Assembly (NCBI GenBank): GCA_026636295.1 | Contig: CP089450.1 | Location: 930,001-994,000, forward strand | Source of the DNA: Medakamo hakoo | Taxonomy: Eukaryota > Chlorophyta > Trebouxiophyceae > Coccomyxaceae | DNA: 64,000 nucleotides | Direction: 5' to 3' | Shown: piece by piece, positions 22,710 to 32,000 of the stretch | How positions within the stretch are numbered: the first letter of the stretch is position 1 | Layout of the letters: each line of letters starts with the position of its first letter | Program-made: the position numbers and the translations under genes | Notes under the pieces: generated by a model | Databases searched by the model: none | Told to the model about the DNA's origin: nothing | The model's input: the letters and a program-made list of their open reading frames with translations, nothing else

Positions 22710-24118
22710 GCGCCGCGCTTGGAGCCGACTGTGGTCGCCTGGGGTCGGCGGCCCCAAAATTTAAATGCCTTTAAAACGGGAACGCGTGGATCGATTTATA
22801 TTACTATAAAGCGTGCCTTGTGTGCGAGTCCGCGCGTGCGTCCGCGTTCCTTTTTCTTTTCCCACCGCGCGGCCCGGCACGCACGGTCTCGTCGTTGTGT
22901 CTAGGCTGCGTCCCGGCCCGCCCTCCGTGCCTTGATTGTCCGTGCCATTGCGCGCGCTCCCTGAGTTTCCCTGCTGGGCGGAGCGACAGGAAAAAGCAAC
23001 AAGGCGCACAGCGAGGGTGGTTGTTAAAAAACGGGGAGGCGGGTTCGTCCGGGCACGCGGTGCACTGGCTGTAAAAGGCAAAGGAGGCGCACCGTGCGTG
23101 CTTGCACACGACTCTCTGCCTGTGTGGCGTGAAACACACACACACAAGGACGGGGGTGCGGGTGGGGTGGGATGGGGGGAGGGGCGGTCCCCTCTGGTCG
23201 AGGGCTGGGGTGGGGGCCGAAGGATGGAGAGGGTCGGTGTGTTCGGTTGACGCCCGCCCGCGGGGTCGGGAACGGAGGGGGCGTCGCGCGGAGAACGCAA
23301 GCGCGGCGCACGCGCACGCCGCTCCCAGAGTGAGGAAGGGGTTCGAGGGCCGAGAAAAAACGGGAGGGCGGGCCAAACAGGGAGACTCTCCCTCCTCCCT
23401 CCCCCAGCCCTCACACCCCTTCTCTCAGCTCGAGGTGAGTTGCGCACGCGCGCAGGGCGCGAGAGGGGAGAGTCAGGCTCCCACGGGCCCCGCCCCTCCC
23501 GCTCTCCCCACCCCGCCACCCCACGGTCAAGGCGCTCGGGCCTCAAGGCCGGCCCTGGAGGGTGGAGCACGGGCGGAGAGTGGGGGGAAGGAGGGCGGCG
23601 GGGCGCGGCTAGGCGGGCGCGCGCGCGGCCGATGGTGCCAGCCTGGAGCGCGCGCAGTCCCTCTGCCTTTTTTTCGATGCCCCGCGTCGGCACGGTCCCC
23701 CACCTCCCGCCCGCCGTCCGCCCCGCGGACAGGTCGGCCTGGACGTGGAGCGTGCCCCGCGCGGAGGCTCACGGCAGCGGAGGGCGGGCATGGCTCCGCG
23801 CGCGACGCAAAGTCGAAGCCTGGGCACGCGCGCGCTGCGCGCTCCACGCATGCGGGCGTGCTAAGAAAAGAAAAACGTGCGCGCGGCCGGGGCCGCCCAG
23901 CCCCGCGCGCCGCCGCCGCTCCCTGCACAGAAGGCCGACACAAGGCCTGACCTGTCCAAGAGCGCACGGCGCGGGCCCGGTGCCGCACCGCATCCCTCCA
24001 CTCCCTCTCTCACACCCGCGCGCCTCCCCCTCCACCCCTCCCCCACCACCAGACCAAAAAAAAAACACCACCCCTTCATCCCCCCCCCCTCTCACCCTCT
24101 CATCCAAACACCGACACC
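22710..24118. other. Gene-free interval between secreted-protein genes C and D
   Basis: 1.4 kb. It begins with an A/T-rich stretch (22755-22810), probably the 3' UTR of gene C, then GC-rich DNA with no convincing frame. The last 60 bases before gene D contain C- and A-runs and a Kozak-like ACACCATGG. Confidence 0.45.
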
Positions 24119-25531
24119 ATGGCTCCCCGCTCCACCATCGCCTCCCTGGCCTTCGCCGGCCTGGCCGCCGTCGCGTCCGCCCAGCCCGCTCCCGGCCTGG
24201 CGCCGCTGTCGCCCCAGGTCCCGTCCTTCGTCATCCCGGACCTGCCGCCCGACGCGCCGCGCACGCTCGTCCGCGCGGTCGAACAGGCCAAGGCCGACCC
24301 GTCCAAGCTGCCGCCGTACGCGCCGGCCCTGATCAAGTCCGCGACGACGCCGGTCCAGCTGAAGACCAAGGAAGAGCACAAGGTGAGGTGGTGTGGGAGG
24401 GGGTGCGGCAGTGAGCGCGGGCGCGGGCGCGCGGGGCGGCAGACACGGTCGCACAGGGGCGCTAGCGCGAGGTGGCGGCCGCCGGCCAGAAAAAAAATTC
24501 CTCGCCCGCCCCCTCACTCCGTTGGCGCGACCCTGCCGCCGGTCTTCCACTGCCCCCTGATCCGCCCTGCACCGCGTCCAACCTTGGCACCCCCCCCCCT
24601 GCTGACTCGCCCACCACCACCACCACCACCCACCCCACCCACGCACAAAACTCAAAACAGGCCGAGTGGGCCAAGGTCCAGGCCGAGTGGAATGCTGAGC
24701 ACCCGGACGGCTACAAGGGCATGGAGAACAAGGGCCGCCGCCTGGCCGGCCACAAGGGCGGCGACGACGAGGCCGGCGAGGCGGTCGTGAAGGTCCACAA
24801 GGCCAAGAAGGCCCACGGCGACGGCGAGGCGGGCAAGGCGCACAAGGCCAAGGCGACCAAGACCTACGCCGTGGGCGAGGCGGTCGCGGGCAAGATGCAC
24901 AAGGGCCGCCTGCTCCTGGGCCACAAGGACGGCGGTGAGGCCGTGATGGGCGAGGCCGTTGGCAAGGTGCGTTGGGCAGCGAAAGCAAGCGCGGCGGGCG
25001 TCACAACGCAGCACCCAACCCACGCAACATCCCAAAGCCGCCATGTCTCACCCGCCACCCCACGCCCCCCAACGCTGCTCACAGGTCCACAAGGCGAAGA
25101 AGTCGCACGACGACGGTGAGGCTGTGGCCAAGGTCCACAAGTCCAAGAAGGTCCACGGCGACGATGAAGCCGGCAAGGTGCGTGTGCGAGCGCGCGTGAC
25201 ACCGGGGCGGGAGCGCGGCCCACGGCCCGCGCGGGCGCACACGCCTCGTCTGTGTGTCCCCGGGCTGCGCCCTCACGCCCCCCTCCATGCCCGCCCACCC
25301 CGCCCACCCCAACAGAAGCACAAGAAGACGGTCGTCTACGTCGACGAGGCCGGCTCTGGCAAGAAGCACAAGGGCGGCCGCCGCCTGGCCGGCCACAAGG
25401 GCGCGGTCGACGGCGAGGCCGGCGAAGCCATGGTCGTCGTGAAGACGAAGAAGGTGAAGGGCGCCAAGCACGCCGCCGCCGACGAGGCCGGGGAAGCCAT
25501 GGCCGGCAAGCACGGCAAGAAGCACGGCTGA
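24119..25531 (+). CDS. Secreted modular repeat protein D
   Basis: Function unknown. Four exons, 24119-24382, 24661-24966, 25085-25177 and 25316-25531, all phase 0, give 292 residues. The signal peptide (residues 1-21) ends at ASAQP. A Pro-rich N-terminal domain (PSFVIPDLPPDAPRTL) of about 65 residues is unlike the rest. Exons 2-4 hold repeats: GRRLAGHKGGDDEAGEAVVK, VHKAKKAHGDGEAGK, KGRLLLGHKDGGEAV, VHKAKKSHDDGEAVAK and VHKSKKVHGDDEAGK, then GGRRLAGHKGAVDGEAGEA. The GHK[GD]G...GEA module is shared with gene B, and the RRL[A/L]G motif with A, B and C. Every exon ends in Lys before the donor. The His-Lys richness could bind metal or polyanions; that is inference. It lies in tandem with C and E. 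Confidence 0.82.
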
Positions 25532-26937
25532 TGGTAGCCGGCGTGCTTCTGGTGCGTGCGGGGGTCTGGGGAACAAAAAACTGGTGGGGGGCGATTAAAA
25601 AAAACTCTTGGCGTGGGTGGTGGGTGCTTTTTTTTTACACCTCTCCATTTTGAGGGGAGGCTCCTCCCCGCGGAGGGGGTGGGCGGCTGGCCCGGCCTGA
25701 CGCCTTCCTCCTGTGCGGGCACTGCCATGCTACCCAATCCCCATCGAGGTGGCGCGCACCCGTCGTTGCCCGGTCGAGTGCACACGCGCTGTTTTGGGGG
25801 AGAAGTGTGGTGGTGGTTGAGGGCCAAAAAAATGAGGGGCCCTCCTTTTGTTTTTCGGGGTGTGCGTGGATACAAGAAATAAAAAAGGGGGGGCCGCGTA
25901 TGCGAGTTCACGGGGTGGTCTGTGCAATAAAAAAGCATCCCTGGCGTGTGGCGCGGCCTCCTCAACAACAACAAAAAACTGTGTGTCGGGGAGAAGTTTT
26001 CACGGGGAGGGGGTCTCGCTGCGAGACACGGGTCGCTGGATGGGAAAAAGGGGCGAGCGCGGCTGAGCCGCGAGCGCGTCCGAGCGCGGGTTCTGACGCC
26101 GTGGCCGCCCTGCTCTTTGCATGCGGCTGAGGAGGGGGTTGTCAGGGTGGCGCAGGCGTCGGAGGGGACGTGCCCACCCTCTGTCTCTCGCCGAGTGAAA
26201 GTGCGGGCGCGGGGTCCGAGTCGAGGTCGGGGGGGTGGGCAGAGGGTGCGCCGCAGTTACTGTCGCTTTCTTTTTGCAGGTGCGTGTGGCATCAGTGCGG
26301 CGCATCAGTTGCGGCGCCAGGGCCGGCGCCCCAACCCGCCCTCGCCCCCGCCCTCGCCACGACTGGCCTTAACATCAGGCGCTTGCACCCTGGCCGGGCG
26401 GCGTGCGGCGTGGGTGGCGGCGCAGGCCGCGGCCCGCGGCGGGAATGTTTGCAGAGCCAGCTCGCGGGCCGCGTGCCGTCAACGCCCCGGAGTGCTCACG
26501 GTCGCCTTGCGGGCCGGCCCGCGCCCTGGAGCAGCCAGGAATTGCTTGCGCGCCCGCCGTTGACAGTGCTCTGCCGCCTGGCCTACGCCTGGCCGGCGAC
26601 GATCACGAGTCCCGTCCCTCCCGCCGGCCGGGCGGACGGTCAAATTCGGGCGCGACCGGCCCCGCGCGCTCCTCTCTGTTGCTGGCCGTGGGCAGGGCGC
26701 GCATGCGGCTAGACGCCGTTGCACGTGCGCTCAGACTGTGCACCAGACGCCTGGACGTTGTTTGACGGCGACGGCGGTGTTTTTACCGGGCCGCGAGGCG
26801 CCCATCGCGGCGACCAATCGCTTCCCCTCCACTCACGCGCCCGCCCGTCCCTCCCCCCCCCACCCCACCCCACCCCCCGTCTCCCATCGGCCTCTCACAG
26901 GTCCCTCCCTTCCGCCCTTTCCACGCCTCCTGCCGCC
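25532..26937. other. Gene-free interval between secreted-protein genes D and E
   Basis: 1.4 kb. 25560-25980 is relatively A/T-rich with many A- and T-runs and should include the 3' UTR of gene D. The rest is GC-rich without a convincing reading frame or RNA gene. Confidence 0.45.
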
Positions 26938-27409
26938 ATGCGCACCGCCCTCACCCTCGCCCTCCTGGCCCTGGCCGCGGGCGGCGCGTCCGCCAACAAG
27001 GGCGGCGGCGCCGCCGTCGTGCCCGGCGTCTTCGTCTCCCAGCCCGTCGTCGCGGTCCAGCCTGCGGTCGTGCAGCCGGTCGTCCAGCAGCCCGTCGTCG
27101 TCCAGCCGGTGCGTAGCGTGGAGACGCGGTTTTCGGGGGCGGGGCGGGGAGGGCGCGTCGCAGCGCACGCTCCGCCCTCCCTCCAATCCAACCCCACTAC
27201 TGGTCCTCACGGCGCTCCCTCCCCCCCACTGGCCGGTCGCTCACGAACCGGCCAAGGTGCTCCAACCCGTGCAGGTCGTCCAGCCGGTCGCCGTCCAGCC
27301 CGTCGTCCAGCAGGTGGTGGCCGCGCCCGTCGTCGCGGCCGCGCCCGTGACGTACGCCGCGCCGCAGCAGGTCGTCTACGCGTCCGAGGCGGGTGAGGCG
27401 GGCCGTTGA
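26938..27409 (+). CDS. Small secreted Val/Gln/Pro-repeat protein E
   Basis: Function unknown. Two exons, 26938-27108 and 27275-27409, phase 0, give 101 residues. A signal peptide (MRTALTLALLALAAGGASA) is followed by a short Gly-rich stretch and repeats of VVQPV and VVQQPV, an Ala/Val region (VVAAAPVTYAAPQQ), and the tail YASEAGEAGR. The repeats match the N-terminal domain of protein B, and the EAGEA tail matches B, C and D. It therefore looks like the VVQP domain of B standing alone. Such Val/Pro repeats are typical of structural wall or cuticle-like proteins, but the role here is unknown. It converges on SPF27. Confidence 0.8.
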
Positions 27410-27809
27410 GGTGGCTTGCCGGCCTTTGTTTTTTTTCGAAAAAAGCGGGCCCTAACCCCGGCCGCGGGGTGAGAAAAATGATTGAAAAAACTTTTTGCTT
27501 CTTTGCGCGTGATTTTGAGTGCGGGGCGGACTTGCGGCCGTTCGTCCGGGCGCGGCGCGGCGCGTGCGCTGGGCCAGCCCGTGAGGAAAAGGGTGGAGGT
27601 TCGTCAGAAAGGGACGGGCGTGGGCGGGGTGAGTGCTGCTGTTAAAAAACCGTGCCCGCACTTCCATGCTCTCTCAAAACCTGACGTGCGCGCTCTCCCC
27701 GTTTTCCAGGCCGGAACGTTGGGTGTCTAGGGGGCAGACGCTTGCACGCGCTACCTACAAACGGCGCCGCCCCCCTCCCTCCCTACAACGGCGCCGCCCC
27801 CCTCCCTCC
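27410..27809. other. Convergent 3' intergenic region
   Basis: 400 bases between the stops of gene E and SPF27, with A/T-runs near 27430-27510. A 27-bp tandem repeat at its right end is listed separately. No gene seen. Confidence 0.5.
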
Positions 27810-27812
27810 CTA
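27762..27812. repeat. 27-bp tandem repeat, about two copies
   Basis: The unit CGGCGCCGCCCCCCTCCCTC followed by CCTACAA occurs at 27762-27788 and again, nearly complete, to 27812. The second copy supplies the SPF27 stop codon. Confidence 0.8.
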
Positions 27813-28759
27813 CTCATCCATGGCCACCACGCCACCGCCCTCCTCCTCCTCCCCGGGCAGCGCCGGCAGACCGGTGCGCTTGGCCTCACCCCACCCGGCC
27901 GGTTTTTTGGCGGCGACCTCCGCCTCCACCTGTGCGCAAGCGGCTTCCAGGGCGCCGCATTTCGCGACCGTCGCCGCCCACTCAGCCTCGGCCGCATCAA
28001 TCGCGGCCGCCGCCTTCTGGTGCGCCAGCTTTCGAGCGCGGTTGACGGCGCACGCCTCATCCCTCAATTTCGCAGTCTCGCGCTCGGCTGCCTTGATCGC
28101 GGCTTCCGTGTGCGCGGCCGCGGCAGCGTGCGCGCGTGGGCCGTGCGACGCCAACAACTCCAGGTTCAGCAGCCTCCCGGCTTGGTGCTCCAGCTGGGCG
28201 CGGGCGTTGTCCAAGGCGGCGCGCCAGGCGGCCGGGTCGGCCGTGCGAGCCGGCGGGTCGAGCCGGTAGCGGGAGGAGTCGAGGCCCGGCGGTGGCGCCG
28301 CGCCCGTCGCGGCGCGTTCTAGCTCAGCGGCAGCAATGGGGTGGTCTTTCAGGCTAAAGTCGGGCGCGGGCGGCATGGCGGCCAGGTAGTCGGCCGGGCT
28401 GGACGTCGACGCTTCGAGCTGTTGGCAGTGGAGAAGGGGGGGGAGGGTGAACGTCTCCCGTCGTCGTTCTGTCTGTGCGCATGCACCGGCCCGCACGGCC
28501 GCCAAGGCATCGCCACCCGCCTCACCCCGGCCTGCTCCACGAGCCGGGTCGGCACCCACCCGCGCGCGACGCGCACCCACTCCAGAACACCCCAAAACCG
28601 CCGCACCTCTTGCCGAATTGCCGCCTCTGCCGCCGCCGCTTCGGCCGGGTCCAGTGGGTCGACATAAGGCAGCGCGTCCAGCAGGGCCTCCTCCTCGCGC
28701 ACGGCGTGGGATGCAGAGTCCAGGGCGAGGACGGGCTGAGTTGTGGTGGTCGTGGCCAT
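27810..28759 (-). CDS. BCAS2: Pre-mRNA splicing factor SPF27/BCAS2
   Basis: Core member of the Prp19 (NineTeen) complex of the spliceosome, in the nucleus. Two exons, 28759-28526 and 28418-27810, phase 0, give 280 residues. The family N-terminal signature DALPYVDPLD is at residues 28-37. The central and C-terminal parts are long Ala/Glu-rich helices typical of this coiled-coil protein (LDNARAQLEHQAGRLLNLELL, then HQKAAAAIDAAEAEWA). A short acidic tail (GEEEEGGGVVAMDE) follows, longer than in the human protein. The donor reads GCCGGG|GTGAGG. The start is head to head with the P4-ATPase start 322 bases away. Confidence 0.88.
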
Positions 28760-29081
28760 GGTGCGAGGGCGGACGAGAAAAAACGGGGCGCGCGGCTGAA
28801 CCTGAGACTGGAGCGACGGGTCGGCGTGCTCGCTCGCCTCAGTCTCTTCATTCTGGCCCGGCGACGCACCAGCGGCCTGCCGGCCCCACACCCCGCCAGC
28901 CCCGGCGCTAGGGCGGGTCTGGCCCTCCCGCGCTGCTGGCCTCGCTCTTCCCTCCCCGGCGGCGCACGGTGAAGAGGCTACTTCTAGCAGCACCTCGCAA
29001 CTTATTCTCCTCTCCATTTCTTTGCATCGGCTTGCGTCGCGCCTTACGACCACCGGTTCGGGCGTTCAGCGTCCCAGCTCC
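28760..29081. promoter_or_regulatory. Head-to-head promoter region, SPF27 and P4-ATPase
   Basis: 322 bases between divergent start codons. It must hold both 5' UTRs and promoters. No specific element identified. Confidence 0.45.
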
Positions 29082-32000
29082 ATGGCATCCCACCGTCGCA
29101 CAGAGTCGGTGAGTGGCTGTGAGAGGGGATGGGTGTGGAGGGTCTTCCTGGTTGTGCGGGCGGCGCAACGATAGAGAAGAGAACGAGCGACGGCGCGTTT
29201 TTTTTTGCGGCGCGTGCAACTGAAAGAGCGGCAGCTTCCAGGGCCGCGCCTCTCCGATCCCCGCCACCACCCCTGGTGCGGGAGGGTGGGCATCAGGTCT
29301 TGCCGTGTGCGGCACGAGTGCGATGCCAGGAGCGCCTGTCGCGCGGTTCCGCGACGCTTTTTATTGTCCGCGCTCCGTGAACCTTCCCCAACCCCCCCCC
29401 CCCCCCCTCGTCGCTGGATGACGGTGGCCGCGCCCCCACCGCCACACCACCGCCGCCGCACCAATCCCGCTGCCGCCCTGGCGCGGGCGGCACAGGGCTA
29501 CGCCTGCTGGGCCGGCCCAGCAGCGCGGCGTGGGTCGCGTTTCGCCCGCAGCTCCCTCAAGCCCTCACGCCGTCAACCCCATCCACCCCCCCCGCCACGC
29601 CACACAGCTCGACCGGTGGGCCGTCCTCGAAGCGCTGGCGCTGGATGGCGACGCCGGCAGTGCGCCGTCGTCGCCGACGTTCCGAGATGCTGGCGGGCGT
29701 GGCGGTGGCGGTGGCGGCCCCTTTTCCAAAAAGAACGCCGCGCCCCCTCCTCCGCCCGCCCGCCGCGTCGTGCGCTTGGGCCCGCCGCCCGCGCCCTCGC
29801 CGGAGCAGCCGCCCACCACCTCCTCGTCCGGGCGGGCCGGCGCCCCCCCGCACATCCACCCGCGCCACGCCCACTACAGCGGCAACGCCGTCAAGACGGC
29901 CAAGTACAATGCCCTGACCTTCCTGCCCGTCTTCCTGTTTGAAATGTTTGGGCGCAGCGCGTACCTATACTTTCTCGCCCAGGCCGCGCTCGCGTACTGG
30001 TCGGTCGTCTCCCCCTTTGCGCCGTGGGGCTCCACGCTCTCGCTCGCCTTCATCCTGCTCGTCGCTGCGTCCAAGGCCCTGGCCGAAGACCGCAAGCGGG
30101 CCGCGGAAGACCGGCGGACCAACAACTCGCCCGCGCGCCTGGTGCTGCCGGACGGGCGGGTCCGCCCCATCCGGTGGCGCGCGGTCCGGGTCGGCGACGT
30201 GCTGGAAGTCCGGGACGGCGAGGACGTGCCGGCCGACCTGCTGCTGCTGTCCGTGTCCGCCCCGGACAACGTCTGCTACGTGCGGACGACCAACCTGGAC
30301 GGCGAGTCGAACCTGAAAGTCCGCCGGCCCGCCGACCTGGGCCCTGCAGCGCCGCACTCTGCCGCGGCCGCCGCCTCCCTGGCCGCCGTCCTGGTCTGCG
30401 AGCCGCCCAACAACGACCTCCACCGCTTTGCTGGCAGGCTGGTGGCGGCCCGCCCACACGGCGCGTCGTCCCCCGGCCCGCCCATCGTCGCGCCCGTGAC
30501 CATGGACGAACTATTGCTGCGCGGGTGTACCGTCCGCAATTCGGGCGCGGTCCGCGGCGCGGTCGTGTACGCGGGCCCCGACACCCGCATCCAGCAGAAC
30601 GCGGCGTCGCCGCCGCGCAAGCTGGGGTCGTTCGACCGGTTCCTCAACGTCCAAATCTTCTTGCTGCTGGCCCTGCAAGTCTCGCTGTGCGTGGCGCTGG
30701 CCTTTTGTTCCGCCGCCTGGCGCCGCCTGGCGGGCGTGGCCCGCCCGCACCTGGCCCTGGCCAACCAGTCGGAAGGCAACCTGGACTCGCCGGCCGCCTA
30801 CATGGGCATGCTGTTTGTGTCCTTCTGGATCCTGCTGTCCTACATGGTCCCCATCTCCCTGTTCGTCACCATGGAAATCGTCAAGTTCGTGCTGTGCTCC
30901 GTGTACATCGACCGCGACGAAGCCATGGTCGACCCCACCAGTGGCGAGCCGGCGCGGGCGCGCAACTCGGACATCGTGGAAGACCTGGGCCAGGTCGGCC
31001 ACGTCTTTTCGGACAAGACGGGCACGCTGACGAGCAATGAGATGCAGTTGCGGGCGGTGGCCATCAAGGGCGTGCCGTACGGCGGCGGGGGCGTGACGCC
31101 GGGCGGCGGCGGCGTCCGCCTGGAAGACACGCCGTGCCCGCCACTCGACGCGGGCGACGACCCTGCCGCCCGGGCGTCGGCCGCCGCCGCCGCCATGGAA
31201 GCCTGGGACCCGCGCCTGGCCGCCGCGACGGCCGTCATGCACACGGCCGGCTTCTGGGAGGAGGGCGCCGCGCGCGGCGGGTCGGACGCCGAGCTGATGG
31301 CCCTGCCCACGTCCAGCCCGTCGCCGGCCGAGCAGTCGGCGAGCCCGCCCGTCCTGCGCCTCGCCTCTCCGCGGTCGTCTCGCCCGGCGTCTCCGTCTGG
31401 AACAGCCCGGAGCGGCGGCAGCCGCGGCGGGTCAGCCGCCGGGTCGGCCCTGCCCTCGCCGTCGCACCCGGCCATCGGCCCGCGGCCGTGGACGCCACGC
31501 GGCGGTCCGGCCGCGCCCGGGTCCGTGCTGGCGACGCCGCCTCCGCACACAAGCGCCACGTCGACGTCCGGGCGTCCACCGCTGCCGCCGGGCGCCCGCG
31601 ATTCCGCCGCCGCCGCCGCGGCCGCGGCCGCCCACGCCGGCACGGCCCCGCTGCAACCCCCGTCCGGCCCGGCCGAACTCGCCGCGGCCGTCCTGGGCCA
31701 CCATGTCCTGGACTTTTGGACAAACGTGTGCCTGTGCCACAGCTTGATTGTGGAGCGGGCGGAGGACGGTGGTCAGGCGGGGGCGGCGACGGCCGCGGCT
31801 GCAGGCGCGCCCGAAGGCGACCAGCCGTCGACGGCGCCGCCGCCACCCCTCTCCCCGCGCGGCGCGCCGCCGTCACCGCCGTCCTCGGTCGCCGGCTCCT
31901 CCGCAAAAGGCGACGGCGAGCGCGACGGGCCGCCGCCCGCGGCGCCGCCACGCCCGCCGCCGGCCCTGCCCTCCTACCAGGGCCCGTCCCCGGACGAGGT

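Noticed and set aside
22755-22810. A/T-rich patch with TTTAAA and TATTACTATAAA as a TATA promoter.
   Set aside because: It follows the stop of gene C directly and lacks a downstream gene within 1.3 kb. A 3' UTR is the simpler reading.
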